64,000 bases of DNA from Allorhizobium undicola ORS 992 = ATCC 700741 (lineage in GTDB: Bacteria; Pseudomonadota; Alphaproteobacteria; Rhizobiales; Rhizobiaceae): the NCBI RefSeq assembly GCF_000621665.1, contig NZ_JHXQ01000017.1:43070-107069 (forward strand). The letters are read 5' to 3'. Every line of letters starts with the position of its first letter. Position 1 is the first letter of the stretch. Below, piece by piece: positions 1 through 9,228 of this stretch. Below the pieces are notes generated by a model. That model searched no databases and was not told the origin of the DNA. It saw only the letters and a program-made list of their open reading frames with translations. The position numbers and the translations under genes are program-made.

Positions 1-66
1 AACACTTTAAAGCTGCTGCATAATTTTCACCTTAAATCGATTCCGATTTAAGGAATTATGCAGTAG
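1..66. repeat. Palindromic repeat, family A, copy 1 (cut by window edge)
   Basis: A nested palindrome built on CCTTAAATCG / CGATTTAAGG with outer arms TGCATAATT / AATTATGCA. It is nearly identical, in reverse orientation, to the copies starting at 14521 and 20783. It lies just upstream of the iol-like operon. The left part is outside the window, so the full unit cannot be seen. Confidence 0.85.
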
Positions 67-123
67 GGCGCCGATCTCTTTCAGTCAGATCGAAAAGCGC
101 CCTAAATACCGGGAGGAGTATCC

Positions 124-1131
124 ATGATCGAACTTGCCTTGTTTGGCGCTGGCCGTATCGGCCAGGTCCACGCACTGAACCTTGCCGCCCTTCCTGATGT
201 GCGGGTGAAATATATTATCGATCCTTTCGCCAATGCCGCCTGCGAGGCGCTGGCTGCCAAAATCGGCGCCCGCCTCGTCGATGCCGACACCGCCTTTGCC
301 GATCCGGCGCTGACGGGTGTGGTGGTGGCAAGTTCCACCGATAGCCACGCCGATCTCTTGCTGCGGGCCGTGGCCGAGCGCAAGGCGATTTTCTGCGAAA
401 AGCCCATCAGCCTTGATTTTACCACGGCGGAAACCGTGGCGAAGCGCGTCGAAGCCTCGGATGTGCCGGTCATGCTCGGCTTCCAGCGCCGCTACGATCC
501 CAATTTCCGCGCCGTGCGGGAGCGTATCGCTGGCGGAAGCAGCGGCAGGCTGGAACAATTGGTCATGCATACCCGCGATCCCGGCCCGCCGCCGGTGTCC
601 TATGTGAAAGTCTCCGGCGGCATGTTGCGCGATCAGGCCATCCATGATTTCGACCAGGCGCGCTATATGAGCGGCGAAGAGATCGTTTCCGTCTATGCCG
701 TCGGCAATTGCCAGATCGACAGCGCAATTGGCGCGGCTGGCGATATTGACAGCCTGCTGGTGACGATGCTTACGGCTTCCGGCACGATGATCCAGATGTC
801 GAACAATCGTCGCGGCCCGCTTGGTTACGACCAGCGGCTGGAAGCCCATTGTGCCCGTGAGGTTCTGTTCATCGACAATCGCCCGCAGACGGATATTCGC
901 ATCGCCAGCAGCGCGGGCGAGTTGCGCGCCCAGCCGATGGATTATTTCATCAGCCGTTTCGAAGCCGCTTATCGCAGCGAGATGGTGGATTTCATCGCCA
1001 TGATCCGCGATGGCGCCAAGCCGCTGGCCACCATTCGCGATGGCCTTGAGGCGCAGCGTCTGGCGGAAGCCGCGCTGGTATCGATTGCATCCGGCGCGCC
1101 GGTGCGCCTGTCTGCCGACTGGAAACCCTGA
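124..1131 (+). CDS. iolG: Inositol 2-dehydrogenase-like Gfo/Idh/MocA oxidoreductase
   Basis: 335 residues, the usual length for inositol dehydrogenases. The N-terminus carries the Rossmann NAD-binding motif GAGRIGQVHA (residues 8-17). The family motif CEKPISLD lies near residue 91 and GFQRRYDPNF near residue 120, both as in IolG-type enzymes that oxidise myo-inositol (C2 hydroxyl) with NAD+. A GGAGGAG-like ribosome site (GGGAGGAG, 111-118) precedes the ATG. It heads a same-strand run of four genes with the IolE-like gene 13 bases downstream, which supports a role in inositol or related polyol catabolism in the cytoplasm. Substrate assignment is inferred from motifs and context; other Gfo/Idh enzymes act on related sugars. 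Confidence 0.78.
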   Translation: MIELALFGAGRIGQVHALNLAALPDVRVKYIIDPFANAACEALAAKIGARLVDADTAFADPALTGVVVASSTDSHADLLLRAVAERKAIFCEKPISLDFTTAETVAKRVEASDVPVMLGFQRRYDPNFRAVRERIAGGSSGRLEQLVMHTRDPGPPPVSYVKVSGGMLRDQAIHDFDQARYMSGEEIVSVYAVGNCQIDSAIGAAGDIDSLLVTMLTASGTMIQMSNNRRGPLGYDQRLEAHCAREVLFIDNRPQTDIRIASSAGELRAQPMDYFISRFEAAYRSEMVDFIAMIRDGAKPLATIRDGLEAQRLAEAALVSIASGAPVRLSADWKP

Positions 1132-1144
1132 GCGAGATTTCAAC

Positions 1145-2044
1145 GTGAACACAGCAAAGCTTCCCGCAGGCGTGCGCCTTGGCGTTTCGCCCCTGTCCTG
1201 GACCAATGACGTTCTTGAAGAACTGGGCGGCCATATTCCGCTGGAAACCTGCCTTTCCGAGGCAGCCGGGAATGGCTTTTCCGGCATCGAGCTTGGGCGC
1301 AAGTTTCCACGCAAGGCCGAAGAGCTGAAGCCGCTTCTGGACAAGCATGGCCTCTCGCTGGCATCGGGCTGGTATTCCGGCTTTCTTGCCGAGCGCGAGG
1401 TGGATGCCGAGATGGCCGAGGTGCGCGACCATGCGGTTCTTCTCAGAGAGATGGGCACGAATGTCATGGTTTACGGCCCGGTGGGCCGCATGGCGCCGGG
1501 CGCGGCGCTTGATCTTCCCATGTCGAACCGCGTTACGCTTTCGATCGATGAAGCCAATGTCTATGCCGACCGGCTGAAGGAATTTGACCGGAGGCTTGAG
1601 GGCGAATACGGGCTCAAACTTGCCTATCATCACCATCTTATGATGGTGCTGGAAACCTTCGACGAAGTGTCGCGGGTGATCGAACGCGCCCGCTGCGGAC
1701 TTCTGGTGGATACCGGCCATGCCTATGCCGGTGGCTTCGATTACCAGCTGCTTTTCGAGCGTTTCGGCGATCTCGTCACCCATATCCACCTCAAGGATGT
1801 GCGGGCCGAAAGGCTGGCCGAGGTTCGCTCCGGCGACAAGACCTTCAACGAGGCGGTGCGCTCCGGCATGTTCACCGTTCCGGGCGACGGGGCGGTTGAT
1901 TTTGCGCCTGTCGCGGATTTCGTGCGCAAGAGTGGTTATCGCGGCTGGCTGATCGTCGAGGCCGAGCAGGATCCGACAAAGCCCGAAGCCGAACCCAGGG
2001 CCGCCACGGCCCGCGCCTTCAACCACATCACATCGCTGTTTTGA
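1145..2044 (+). CDS. iolE: IolE-like inosose dehydratase / sugar isomerase (TIM barrel)
   Basis: About 299 residues from a GTG start at 1145; the open frame extends further upstream but that part overlaps the preceding gene. The N-terminus reads GVSPLSWTNDVLEELGG, then PLETCLSEA and GIELGRKFP, a pattern characteristic of myo-inosose-2 dehydratase (IolE), a xylose-isomerase-like TIM barrel. Metal-site residues expected for this fold appear in AYHHHLMM, VDTGHAY and HIHLKDV. The C-terminal VEAEQDPTK is also IolE-like. IolE removes water from 2-keto-myo-inositol, the product of IolG, encoded just upstream. No iolD, iolB or iolC lies in the window. A general hexulose isomerase role remains possible. 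Confidence 0.72.
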   Translation: MNTAKLPAGVRLGVSPLSWTNDVLEELGGHIPLETCLSEAAGNGFSGIELGRKFPRKAEELKPLLDKHGLSLASGWYSGFLAEREVDAEMAEVRDHAVLLREMGTNVMVYGPVGRMAPGAALDLPMSNRVTLSIDEANVYADRLKEFDRRLEGEYGLKLAYHHHLMMVLETFDEVSRVIERARCGLLVDTGHAYAGGFDYQLLFERFGDLVTHIHLKDVRAERLAEVRSGDKTFNEAVRSGMFTVPGDGAVDFAPVADFVRKSGYRGWLIVEAEQDPTKPEAEPRAATARAFNHITSLF

Positions 2045-2052
2045 GGAACATC

Positions 2053-3222
2053 ATGAGCAAGACTTTGAATATCGGCCTGATCGGTTCCGGCTTCATGGGG
2101 CAGGCCCATGCGGATGCTTTTGCCCGCGCCCGGCTGCTTTATCGCAACCTTCCCGCCATCCCGCATCTCTACATGCTGGCCGATGCCAATGAAAGCCTGG
2201 CGGCGGATGCGGCAGCCCGTTTCGGCTTTGAAAAATCCACCGGCGACTGGCGCGTGCTGGTCAACGATCCGGCAGTGGACGTGGTGGACATCACGTCTCC
2301 AAACTCCTTCCACTATGAAATGGCCATGGCCGCGATTGCCGCCGGTAAGCATGTCTATTGCGAAAAGCCGCTTTCCGTGACCCTGCCGCAGGCAGAAGAA
2401 ATGGCGGCTGCGGCAAAGGCCAGGGGCGTGAAGACCATGGTGGCCTTCAACAACGTCAAGACGCCTGCGGCAATGCTCGCCAAGCAAATCATCGATCGCG
2501 GCGATATTGGAACGCCGATGCGCTTTCGCGGCTGGTTCGATCAGGGCTTTTTCAATGATCCCGATCTGCCGTTTTCATGGCGTTGCACCCGCAAGGATGC
2601 CGGTTCCGGCGCGCTCGGCGACCTTGGCAGCCACGTGATTTCCGTGGCCCAGTATCTCATGGGCGATGTGGAAAGCACCATTGCCCAGACGCAGACCTTC
2701 TTCCCCACGCGACCCGTTCCACAGGGTGGTTCCGGTTATGGCGCGGCAGCGGCTGCCGACGCGCCGCGCGCCACGGTGGAAAACGAAGACCAGATCCAGG
2801 CGCTGATCCGCTTCCGCTCCGGGGCGGGCGGCACCATCGAGGCAAGCCGCGTTGCGGCTGGCAAGGTTTTCGGTATTTACTGGGAAGTCTCGGGAACGGA
2901 GGGCACGATCATCATGGATGGCGAGCGCTTCAACGAGTTGAAGATTTCCCGTTTTGGCGATCCCAAGCCGGATCGTGGTTTCAAGACCATCTATGCCGGA
3001 TCGCAGGTGCCGCAGTTTTCCGGCTTCTTCGGTTTCGATTTCGCAGGCGGCGGCCTTGGCTATTTCGATGTGAAGGTCATCGAGGTCTTCGATCTTCTGC
3101 AAGGCATTGCCAATGAAGCCGATTGCTATCCGAATTTCGACTTCGGCCTCCAGAACGAACGGATCATCGATGCGATGGAGCGCAGCGTTGAAACCGGCGC
3201 CTGGGAAAAAGTCAACGCTTGA
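2053..3222 (+). CDS. Gfo/Idh/MocA-family oxidoreductase
   Basis: 389 residues from the ATG at 2053, chosen over one 12 bases upstream because TGAGGAAC sits at a proper distance before it. The N-terminal dinucleotide fold shows GLIGSGFMGQAHA, followed by the family signature YCEKPLSV near residue 100 and a long C-terminal substrate domain with GDLGSHVI. Such enzymes use NAD(P) to oxidise or reduce sugars and polyols. It lies 8 bases after the IolE-like gene and 14 bases before the next Gfo/Idh gene, so it is probably co-transcribed with both. The exact substrate cannot be read from the sequence; an inositol isomer or a glycoside oxidation step is plausible. Confidence 0.85.
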   Translation: MSKTLNIGLIGSGFMGQAHADAFARARLLYRNLPAIPHLYMLADANESLAADAAARFGFEKSTGDWRVLVNDPAVDVVDITSPNSFHYEMAMAAIAAGKHVYCEKPLSVTLPQAEEMAAAAKARGVKTMVAFNNVKTPAAMLAKQIIDRGDIGTPMRFRGWFDQGFFNDPDLPFSWRCTRKDAGSGALGDLGSHVISVAQYLMGDVESTIAQTQTFFPTRPVPQGGSGYGAAAAADAPRATVENEDQIQALIRFRSGAGGTIEASRVAAGKVFGIYWEVSGTEGTIIMDGERFNELKISRFGDPKPDRGFKTIYAGSQVPQFSGFFGFDFAGGGLGYFDVKVIEVFDLLQGIANEADCYPNFDFGLQNERIIDAMERSVETGAWEKVNA

Positions 3223-3236
3223 GAGGAGACAGGGTC

Positions 3237-4283
3237 ATGAGCTTTCCGGCATCCTTGCCCGCATCCCGCATTCCCTCGCCCATGGAGGCCCCGGCTCTGC
3301 GCTGGGGCATTCTCGGAACCGGCTGGATTGCCAGCCAGTTCATTCGCAGCGTCAAGGCCCATACCCGCCAGATCATCGCGGCGGTCGGCTCCCGCAACGC
3401 GCAGACGGCAGCCGCTTTCGCGCAGACCCATGAAATCGCCGGTGCCCATGGTTCCTACGAGGCGCTGGTCAATGACGCGGCGATCGATGTGATCTATGTG
3501 GCGACGCCGCATAATTTTCATCATGAGCATGTTCTGCTTGCGCTCAACGCCGGCAAGCATGTTCTGGTGGAAAAGCCCATGGCCCTCAATAAGGCACAGG
3601 CTGACGAAATGGTGGCATTGGCCCGGTCGAAAGGGCTGTTTTTTGCCGAAGCGCTATGGACCTTCTTCCTGCCGAAATTCGATGTGATCGAGCAGATTAT
3701 TCAGGCTGGCGTGCTGGGAGATATCCGCTCGGTCTATACCGAATATGGCGAATATCTGCCGACCGATCACCGGCTTTTCGATCCACGGCTTGCAGGTGGC
3801 CCCTTGCTAGACCTTGGCACCTATCCGGTTGCCATGATCGCCAGGCTGATGGGTGCCCCGGCGCAGGTGGTGGGTCTTGGGCAGGCCGATCCCAGCGGCG
3901 TGAACGGCCAGTTGGCGGTTGTCATGACGGATGCGGCGGGCAACCTCGCCACCATGGGCACATCGCCCTATGGATTTACACCGACAAATGCGGCTATCGT
4001 CGGCTCCAAGGCCACCATCCGCTTCATCAGCGAATTCAATCTTCCCGGCCCCTTCGAACTTCGCTCCCGCGACGGCGATGTGGTGTTGCGTTACGAGGAG
4101 CCCTGTGGCCGCCATTTCGACGGCCTTTACTATGAGGCTGCCGAAGTTGCCCGCTGCATTGCCGCCGGCAAGACCGAAACGCCATGCAGGCCGCTCAACG
4201 GTTCGCTGGACACCATGGCGGCGCTCGATGCCATCCGCCGGGCTGTCGGAATTGATTTCGCGGCTGCGGGCCTGAAAGAATAG
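3237..4283 (+). CDS. Gfo/Idh/MocA-family dehydrogenase, last gene of the operon
   Basis: 348 residues from the ATG at 3237, preceded by GAGAGGAGAC. A short N-terminal extension precedes the Rossmann motif WGILGTGWIASQFI. The family signature is present as LVEKPMALN near residue 117. WTFFLPKF and GGPLLDLGTYPV resemble the dimeric dihydrodiol dehydrogenase / D-xylose dehydrogenase branch, which acts on sugars and diols with NADP. It is the third Gfo/Idh gene in the cluster and is followed by a hairpin. The cluster therefore seems dedicated to stepwise oxidation and isomerisation of a cyclic polyol or sugar; the exact substrate is unknown. Confidence 0.83.
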   Translation: MSFPASLPASRIPSPMEAPALRWGILGTGWIASQFIRSVKAHTRQIIAAVGSRNAQTAAAFAQTHEIAGAHGSYEALVNDAAIDVIYVATPHNFHHEHVLLALNAGKHVLVEKPMALNKAQADEMVALARSKGLFFAEALWTFFLPKFDVIEQIIQAGVLGDIRSVYTEYGEYLPTDHRLFDPRLAGGPLLDLGTYPVAMIARLMGAPAQVVGLGQADPSGVNGQLAVVMTDAAGNLATMGTSPYGFTPTNAAIVGSKATIRFISEFNLPGPFELRSRDGDVVLRYEEPCGRHFDGLYYEAAEVARCIAAGKTETPCRPLNGSLDTMAALDAIRRAVGIDFAAAGLKE

Positions 4284-4301
4284 GGTATCGCGTTCTCATG
4301 C

Positions 4302-4324
4302 CAGGGGTCATTGAAGGGCCCCTG
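4302..4324. terminator. Hairpin between convergent genes
   Basis: CAGGGG and CCCCTG arms separated by 11 bases lie between the end of the Gfo/Idh operon and the end of the convergent monooxygenase gene. A T-rich stretch follows only about 20 bases later on the + strand, so the terminator call is tentative. Confidence 0.4.
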
Positions 4325-4344
4325 ACATGTCTCGGAAAACGGGC

Positions 4345-5649
4345 CTATTTTTCCTTCAGATGACCGTAGAAGGTGTCGCTGCCATAGGCCTTGCGGAAGT
4401 GGCCGGCTTGCGCAAGGCGCGGGATCAGCTCATTCATGCTGCGATGCAGGCAGTCCACCGACCCGCCGGGCAAGGTGACGAAGCCGTCTATCGCGTCTGC
4501 CTCGCTCCATGCCGTAATGGCGTCGAAGGCATCGTCTACCGTGCCGATCACCTGCCAATGGGCAGAGCCAATCACTTCGGGCCGCTTCAACAACTCTCCC
4601 AGCCGTGGTGTGTCCCGCTCGATTGCCCGCAGCAGAAGGTCAAGATGCGTGCGGCTGCGCGGCTGTGACGGCAGTGGCGGCAGGTCGGCGAGGGTCACGG
4701 GGCGGTCATCCGGCCAGTCTGTGACCTCAAGGCCGGTCATGGCCTTGAGATTGGCCATCGCCTTCACGCGGGCCGTGCGCTGATGGGTTTCGGCGAACAA
4801 TTCCTCGGCCTGACGGCGCGTTTGGGCGAGGTAAAGGCTGAGTCCCGGAAGAACGAGAATATCGTCGGCGGAGCGGCCATGGGTTTCTGCGCGGGCGCGC
4901 AGATCGCGGCGCAGATCGATGGCGGCCTGCATGTCCGGTGCGGAGGCAAACACGGCATCGGCAACCGAGGCGGCAAAATCGCGCCCGGCGGGCGACGCGC
5001 CAGCCTGGATCAGAGGCAGTGGCGCGCGATCATATCCGGGCAGGGTGAGCGGCCCCTTGACGTTGAAGAATGAACCGCGATGATCGATGGGCTGCACGCG
5101 GCGGCTATCGGCGTAGCGGCCTCCCGTCCGGTCGCAGACAATGCTGTCGGCGGGAAAGCTTTGCCACAAATGCCGGACGATTTGGGTAAATTCGGCGGCG
5201 CGGGCATAACGCTCCTCTGCACTCGGCATGGTCTCGATACCGAAATTGTCATTGCCATCGAGGGCCGTCACGATGTTCCAGCCGGTTCGCCCCTTGCTCA
5301 GCCAGTTCAGCGACTGGATTTGCCGGGCAACGATATAGGGCGGGAAGAAACTTGTGGAGACCGTAGAAAGCAGGCCAATATGGCTGGTTTCACGGCTCAG
5401 CGCGGCCAGAAGCACGGTAGGGTCCATGCTGGTGAAACCGGGGCCGTTTTCCAGCGCGGCGGCGGAGAGAAAAAGCGTATCCGGACGAAACACGAAATCC
5501 AGGTGGGCAGCTTCGGCGCGGCGGGCGACATCGACATAGAAATCGCTGTCGAGCAGGTGTTCCACACGGCTGTCCTGCCGCCGCCAGCCGTCGCCGCTCA
5601 GCCATGTCGGGGCCAGCGACATGCCGATGTGAAGCTTTCTGTGCGACAT
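4345..5649 (-). CDS. FMN-dependent LLM-class monooxygenase (NtaA/SnaA/DszA family)
   Basis: 434 residues, typical for the nitrilotriacetate/dibenzothiophene-sulfone monooxygenase subfamily of bacterial luciferase-like enzymes. The N-terminus HIGMSLAPTWLSG, FVFRPDTLFL and the block SKGRTGWNIVT are hallmarks. These enzymes use FMNH2, supplied by a separate reductase, plus O2 to oxidise C-N or C-S bonds. An AGGAGG ribosome site lies just upstream of the ATG. It is downstream of hutC on the same strand, with 130 bases between. No flavin reductase or sulfonate/amine transporter is adjacent, so the substrate is unknown. A link to imidazole compounds through position alone is weak. Confidence 0.85.
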   Translation of the reverse strand: MSHRKLHIGMSLAPTWLSGDGWRRQDSRVEHLLDSDFYVDVARRAEAAHLDFVFRPDTLFLSAAALENGPGFTSMDPTVLLAALSRETSHIGLLSTVSTSFFPPYIVARQIQSLNWLSKGRTGWNIVTALDGNDNFGIETMPSAEERYARAAEFTQIVRHLWQSFPADSIVCDRTGGRYADSRRVQPIDHRGSFFNVKGPLTLPGYDRAPLPLIQAGASPAGRDFAASVADAVFASAPDMQAAIDLRRDLRARAETHGRSADDILVLPGLSLYLAQTRRQAEELFAETHQRTARVKAMANLKAMTGLEVTDWPDDRPVTLADLPPLPSQPRSRTHLDLLLRAIERDTPRLGELLKRPEVIGSAHWQVIGTVDDAFDAITAWSEADAIDGFVTLPGGSVDCLHRSMNELIPRLAQAGHFRKAYGSDTFYGHLKEK

Positions 5650-5779
5650 GGAAACTCCTCCTGCAATGCAACGGCCGGTGGGAATGGCAGCCTGAATGAA
5701 ACCGTTTCAAATGCTGCTTCTATTCCTCCACTTTACGAAGGTGCAAGCGCCTTTCGCGGACCAAATGCCGCACGCTGCA

Positions 5780-6520
5780 CTAACCCGACTGCGGCGTGAA
5801 CCGGGCGAGGACGGCGTGCTGGTCGCCGGGATAGGTGAAACGAACGAAGGTAACGGCATCCTGCTCGTTCCAGGTTCGCCGTTCCACCACAAGGCAGGCC
5901 GCGTTTCGTGCAAGATTGAGGCGGGCCGCCATGGTCCTGTCGGGAGAAATGGCACGAATCCTGTGTTCTGCCGCGCTCCACGGCACTTCCATGCGCAGCC
6001 ACTGGCCGGGCGCGATGCGGCTGAAATCAGCCTCTTCAGCCTTTGGCACGATGTCGAGATTGATCAGGCGGTATTCGTGGCAAAAAGGTGCTCCGCCAGC
6101 CGTGTGCAGGCAGGAAAGTTCGAGAAGCCTTGTTTCGCCATTGGCTTCAAAATCGCCATCTTCTGCCTCTCCGCCGAGGCACAGGCGACGGGAAAGCAGT
6201 TGCAGGCCATAGGCACGGTTCAGCGAGCGGACTTCCGCTTCGATGTCATGGATTTCCAGGACAGCCGAGTGGACCTTTGGCTGGGCCACGAAGGTACCGG
6301 ATTTCTTGCGCCGCTCCACCAGCCCGGCTGCGGCCAGCCGTGTCAGCACCTTGTTCACCGTCATGCGCGACACATCGTAGGATTTCGCCAGTTCCACCTC
6401 GAAAGGAAGGCGGAAACCGGGGGGCCATTCACCGGAGAGAATGCGCTTTTCGATGTCGCCCAGGATCTGCTGGTGCAGGGTGGCGGCGGGTTGTGGGCTA
6501 TCTGTCATCTGGCGGTCCAT
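5780..6520 (-). CDS. hutC: HutC, GntR-family repressor of histidine utilisation
   Basis: 246 residues: an N-terminal winged-helix GntR domain (residues about 12-85, with EVELAKSYDVSRMTVNKVL) followed by a UTRA effector domain. In HutC proteins the UTRA domain senses urocanate, which releases the operator. It lies 18 bases downstream of hutF, so the two form one leftward transcript and the repressor controls its own operon. Start is uncertain between the first ATG (6520) and one four codons later. HutC of Brucella is also known to bind the virB promoter, linking histidine metabolism to virulence; nothing in this window tests that here. Confidence 0.93.
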   Translation of the reverse strand: MDRQMTDSPQPAATLHQQILGDIEKRILSGEWPPGFRLPFEVELAKSYDVSRMTVNKVLTRLAAAGLVERRKKSGTFVAQPKVHSAVLEIHDIEAEVRSLNRAYGLQLLSRRLCLGGEAEDGDFEANGETRLLELSCLHTAGGAPFCHEYRLINLDIVPKAEEADFSRIAPGQWLRMEVPWSAAEHRIRAISPDRTMAARLNLARNAACLVVERRTWNEQDAVTFVRFTYPGDQHAVLARFTPQSG

Positions 6521-6538
6521 TGCGTGGTGTCAGCCGGT

Positions 6539-7891
6539 TTATCCCAAACCGGCCACCAAGTCTTGCATTGCCCTGTGGAAGTCGCGGGCAATGGAATCGC
6601 GGCGAACGTGGCGGCCCTTTCTGACCTGCGCCTTGCCATGCACCCAGACCGTATCCACGCTGACGCCCTCTGCAAAGATCCACTGATCGAAAAGTCTCTC
6701 CGGTGCAAGATAGGCAAGTGCGGTGCAATCAAGCGAAACAAAGTCGGCGGCGGCGCCGGGGGCGAGATGGCCCGCACCCTGAAGGGCGCGGCTGCCACCG
6801 TTGATCGCCTCAGAAAACAAACGTTCACCGGTTGACTGGCCGGGCGCGGCAATGACATTGCGCGAGCGCAGATGCAGGCGCTGCGAATATTCGAGCTGGC
6901 GCAATTCCTGCGGCAGGGAAATCAGGATATTCGAATCCGACCCGATGCCGAATTCGCCGCCTTCCCGCAGGAAATCCGGTGCCGGGAAGGTGCCATCGCC
7001 CAGATTGGCTTCGGTGATCGGGCATAGTCCGGCAAGGGCCTTGCGGCGGGCCATGGCCGTGGTTTCCGCCTCGTTCATGTGTGTGGCGTGGATCAGCGCC
7101 CAGCGAGCGTCCACGGGTGCGTTGTCGAGAAGCCATTCCACCGGCCTGCGGCCAGACCATTGCAGGCAATCCTCCACTTCCCTTTGCTGCTCGGCCACAT
7201 GAATATGCACCGGCCCGTTTTGAGCCAGCGGCAGGATTTCGGCAAGCTCTTCAGGGGTGACAGCGCGCAGGCTGTGGGGTGCGATGCCAAGGCGCGCTTC
7301 CGGCAGCGGGGCAAGCAGGCGGCGGCAGCGCTCCATGAGCCGGGCAAAGCTTTCCACCGAATTGATGAAGCGGCGCTGGCCATTGGCGGGTTCCATGCCG
7401 CCAAATCCCGCATGGGCGTAGAAAACCGGCAGCAGGGTAAGCGCAATGCCGGTCTGGCCCGCTGCGGCGGCAATTCTGTAGGAAAGCTCGCCAATATCGG
7501 CAAAGTGCGCCCCTTGCCGATCATGGTGGAGGTAGTGGAATTCGCCCACCCGCGTAAAACCGGCCTCCAGCATTTCCATGTAAAGCTGGCAGGCCACGGC
7601 GTGCAAATGCTCCGGCGAAAAGCTTTGCGCCATCTCATACATGACCGTGCGCCAGCTCCAGAAACTGTCCTGTCCGGGGCCGCGCATTTCCGCAAGGCCA
7701 GCCATGGCGCGCTGGAAGGCGTGGCTATGCAGATTGGCCATGCCAGGCACGATCACGGCGTGGCACTCGTCGGTGTCCTGCGGCGCCTGATTGGCCAGAA
7801 GCTGTGCGATCCGGCCGTTTTCTATGCCGATGCGCAGATTTTTCACCCATCCCTTTTCGAGAAAGGCTGCACCAGCATGGATGGTCTGCAT
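6539..7891 (-). CDS. hutF: Formimidoylglutamate deiminase HutF
   Basis: 450 residues, an amidohydrolase of the metal-dependent TIM-barrel type. The metal motif is in ANLHSHAFQRAMAG near residue 53, and DSFWSWRTVMY is characteristic of HutF. The enzyme converts N-formimidoyl-glutamate to N-formyl-glutamate and ammonia; HutG, encoded at 10762, then releases glutamate and formate. This pair marks the five-step histidine pathway rather than the four-step HutE type. AAGGAG precedes the start. It is the first gene of the leftward hut transcript, divergent from hutI, with the probable HutC operator between. Confidence 0.94.
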   Translation of the reverse strand: MQTIHAGAAFLEKGWVKNLRIGIENGRIAQLLANQAPQDTDECHAVIVPGMANLHSHAFQRAMAGLAEMRGPGQDSFWSWRTVMYEMAQSFSPEHLHAVACQLYMEMLEAGFTRVGEFHYLHHDRQGAHFADIGELSYRIAAAAGQTGIALTLLPVFYAHAGFGGMEPANGQRRFINSVESFARLMERCRRLLAPLPEARLGIAPHSLRAVTPEELAEILPLAQNGPVHIHVAEQQREVEDCLQWSGRRPVEWLLDNAPVDARWALIHATHMNEAETTAMARRKALAGLCPITEANLGDGTFPAPDFLREGGEFGIGSDSNILISLPQELRQLEYSQRLHLRSRNVIAAPGQSTGERLFSEAINGGSRALQGAGHLAPGAAADFVSLDCTALAYLAPERLFDQWIFAEGVSVDTVWVHGKAQVRKGRHVRRDSIARDFHRAMQDLVAGLG

Positions 7892-7952
7892 CTGTTTGTC
7901 TCCTTATGCCCGGCCGCAACAATCGTAAAAATGCGGTTGCCAAGTGATTTTT

Positions 7953-7964
7953 ATGTATATACAT
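7953..7964. promoter_or_regulatory. Probable HutC operator between hutF and hutI
   Basis: A perfect 12-base palindrome, ATGTATATACAT, lies in the 110-base gap between the divergent hutF and hutI genes. It contains the GTATATAC core expected for HutC-type GntR regulators. One site placed here could control both transcripts. Binding is inferred, not shown. Confidence 0.65.
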
Positions 7965-8001
7965 GTTTTTGCCGAAGGGAAGCCAAAAAGGGAGCAACGA
8001 G

Positions 8002-9228
8002 ATGGATGCCGGGTTGACGATCCTGCGCAATGGGCGGCTTGCGACGCTTGCCCGATCTCACCCCGGACTGGGCGTGATCGAGCGCGCCGCGGTGGTCATC
8101 TCGGATGGACGGATCCTTTATGCCGGGCCGCAGGCCGATGTGCCGCGGGCATCGTCTTCCGGGGCTTGCGTCATCGATCTTGAGGGCCGGTGGGTCACGC
8201 CGGGGCTCATCGATTGCCACACGCATCTCGTTCACGGAGGAAATCGCGCGCGGGAATTCGAGATGCGGCTCAAAGGGGCAAGCTATGAAGAGATTGCGCG
8301 GGCCGGCGGCGGTATCGTTTCTTCGGTTGCGGCCACCAATGCGCTGACGGTGGAAGAGCTGGTCGGCGAGGCGCTGCCGCGTCTCGATAGGCTGCTAAGT
8401 GAAGGTGTCAGTACCGTTGAAGTCAAATCGGGTTACGGGCTTTCGGTCGAAAATGAGCTGAAAATGCTGCGGGCCGCGCGGGCGCTCGAGCATTTCGCGC
8501 CGGTGCGCATCGTCACCTCCTGGCTTGCCGCCCATGCCACGCCCGCTGAATACAAGGGCCGCAATGGTGACTATATAACCGATGTGGTCATTCCCGGCTT
8601 GAGGCTTGCCCACACGCAAGGGCTGGTGGATGCGGTCGATGGCTTTTGTGAAGGCATTGCCTTTTCCCCTGCCGAAATCGCACGGGTTTTCGATGTCGCC
8701 CGTGAGTTGGGCCTGCCGGTGAAGCTTCATGCCGAGCAATTGTCGAACCTCGGAGGCGCACGCCTTGCCGCCTCTTATGGCGCGCTTTCCGCAGATCATC
8801 TGGAATATCTGGACGAAGACGGCGTGGCGGCCATGGCGGACGCCGGAACGGTTGCCGTACTGCTGCCCGGCGCTTTCTACGCCCTCAACGAAACGAAAAA
8901 GCCCCCGGTCGCGGCACTTCGCAAGGCGGGCGTGCCGATGGCTATCGCGACGGATTGCAACCCCGGAACCTCGCCGCTGACCTCGCTTTTGCTGACGATG
9001 AACATGTCCGCCACCCTGTTTGGCCTGACGGTGGAGGAATGCCTGGCGGGCGCCACGCGGGAAGCGGCGCGGGCTCTGGGACTTCTCTCCGAAACCGGCA
9101 CGATCGAGGTGGGAAAATCTGCCGATCTTGCCATCTGGGACGTCGAAAGCCTTGCCGAGCTTGTCTATCGCATCGGCTTCAACCCCCTTCATTTGCGTGT
9201 CTTCAAGGGACAAAGGATTGCATCATGA
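8002..9228 (+). CDS. hutI: Imidazolonepropionase HutI
   Basis: 408 residues from the ATG at 8002, preceded by AAAGGGAG; an upstream in-frame ATG falls inside the operator and is unlikely. It is an amidohydrolase with metal ligands in CHTHLVHGG and the HutI-specific block [22 protein letters not shown] and [11 protein letters not shown] match later active-site segments. The enzyme hydrolyses 4-imidazolone-5-propanoate to N-formimidoyl-glutamate, the third step of histidine breakdown. It is the first gene of the rightward hut operon and overlaps hutH by four bases. Confidence 0.96.
   Translation: MDAGLTILRNGRLATLARSHPGLGVIERAAVVISDGRILYAGPQADVPRASSSGACVIDLEGRWVTPGLIDCHTHLVHGGNRAREFEMRLKGASYEEIARAGGGIVSSVAATNALTVEELVGEALPRLDRLLSEGVSTVEVKSGYGLSVENELKMLRAARALEHFAPVRIVTSWLAAHATPAEYKGRNGDYITDVVIPGLRLAHTQGLVDAVDGFCEGIAFSPAEIARVFDVARELGLPVKLHAEQLSNLGGARLAASYGALSADHLEYLDEDGVAAMADAGTVAVLLPGAFYALNETKKPPVAALRKAGVPMAIATDCNPGTSPLTSLLLTMNMSATLFGLTVEECLAGATREAARALGLLSETGTIEVGKSADLAIWDVESLAELVYRIGFNPLHLRVFKGQRIAS

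Noticed and set aside
85..1467. 460-codon open frame antisense to the iolG-like gene
   Set aside because: It covers the iolG- and iolE-like genes, lacks a ribosome site and has no recognisable fold.
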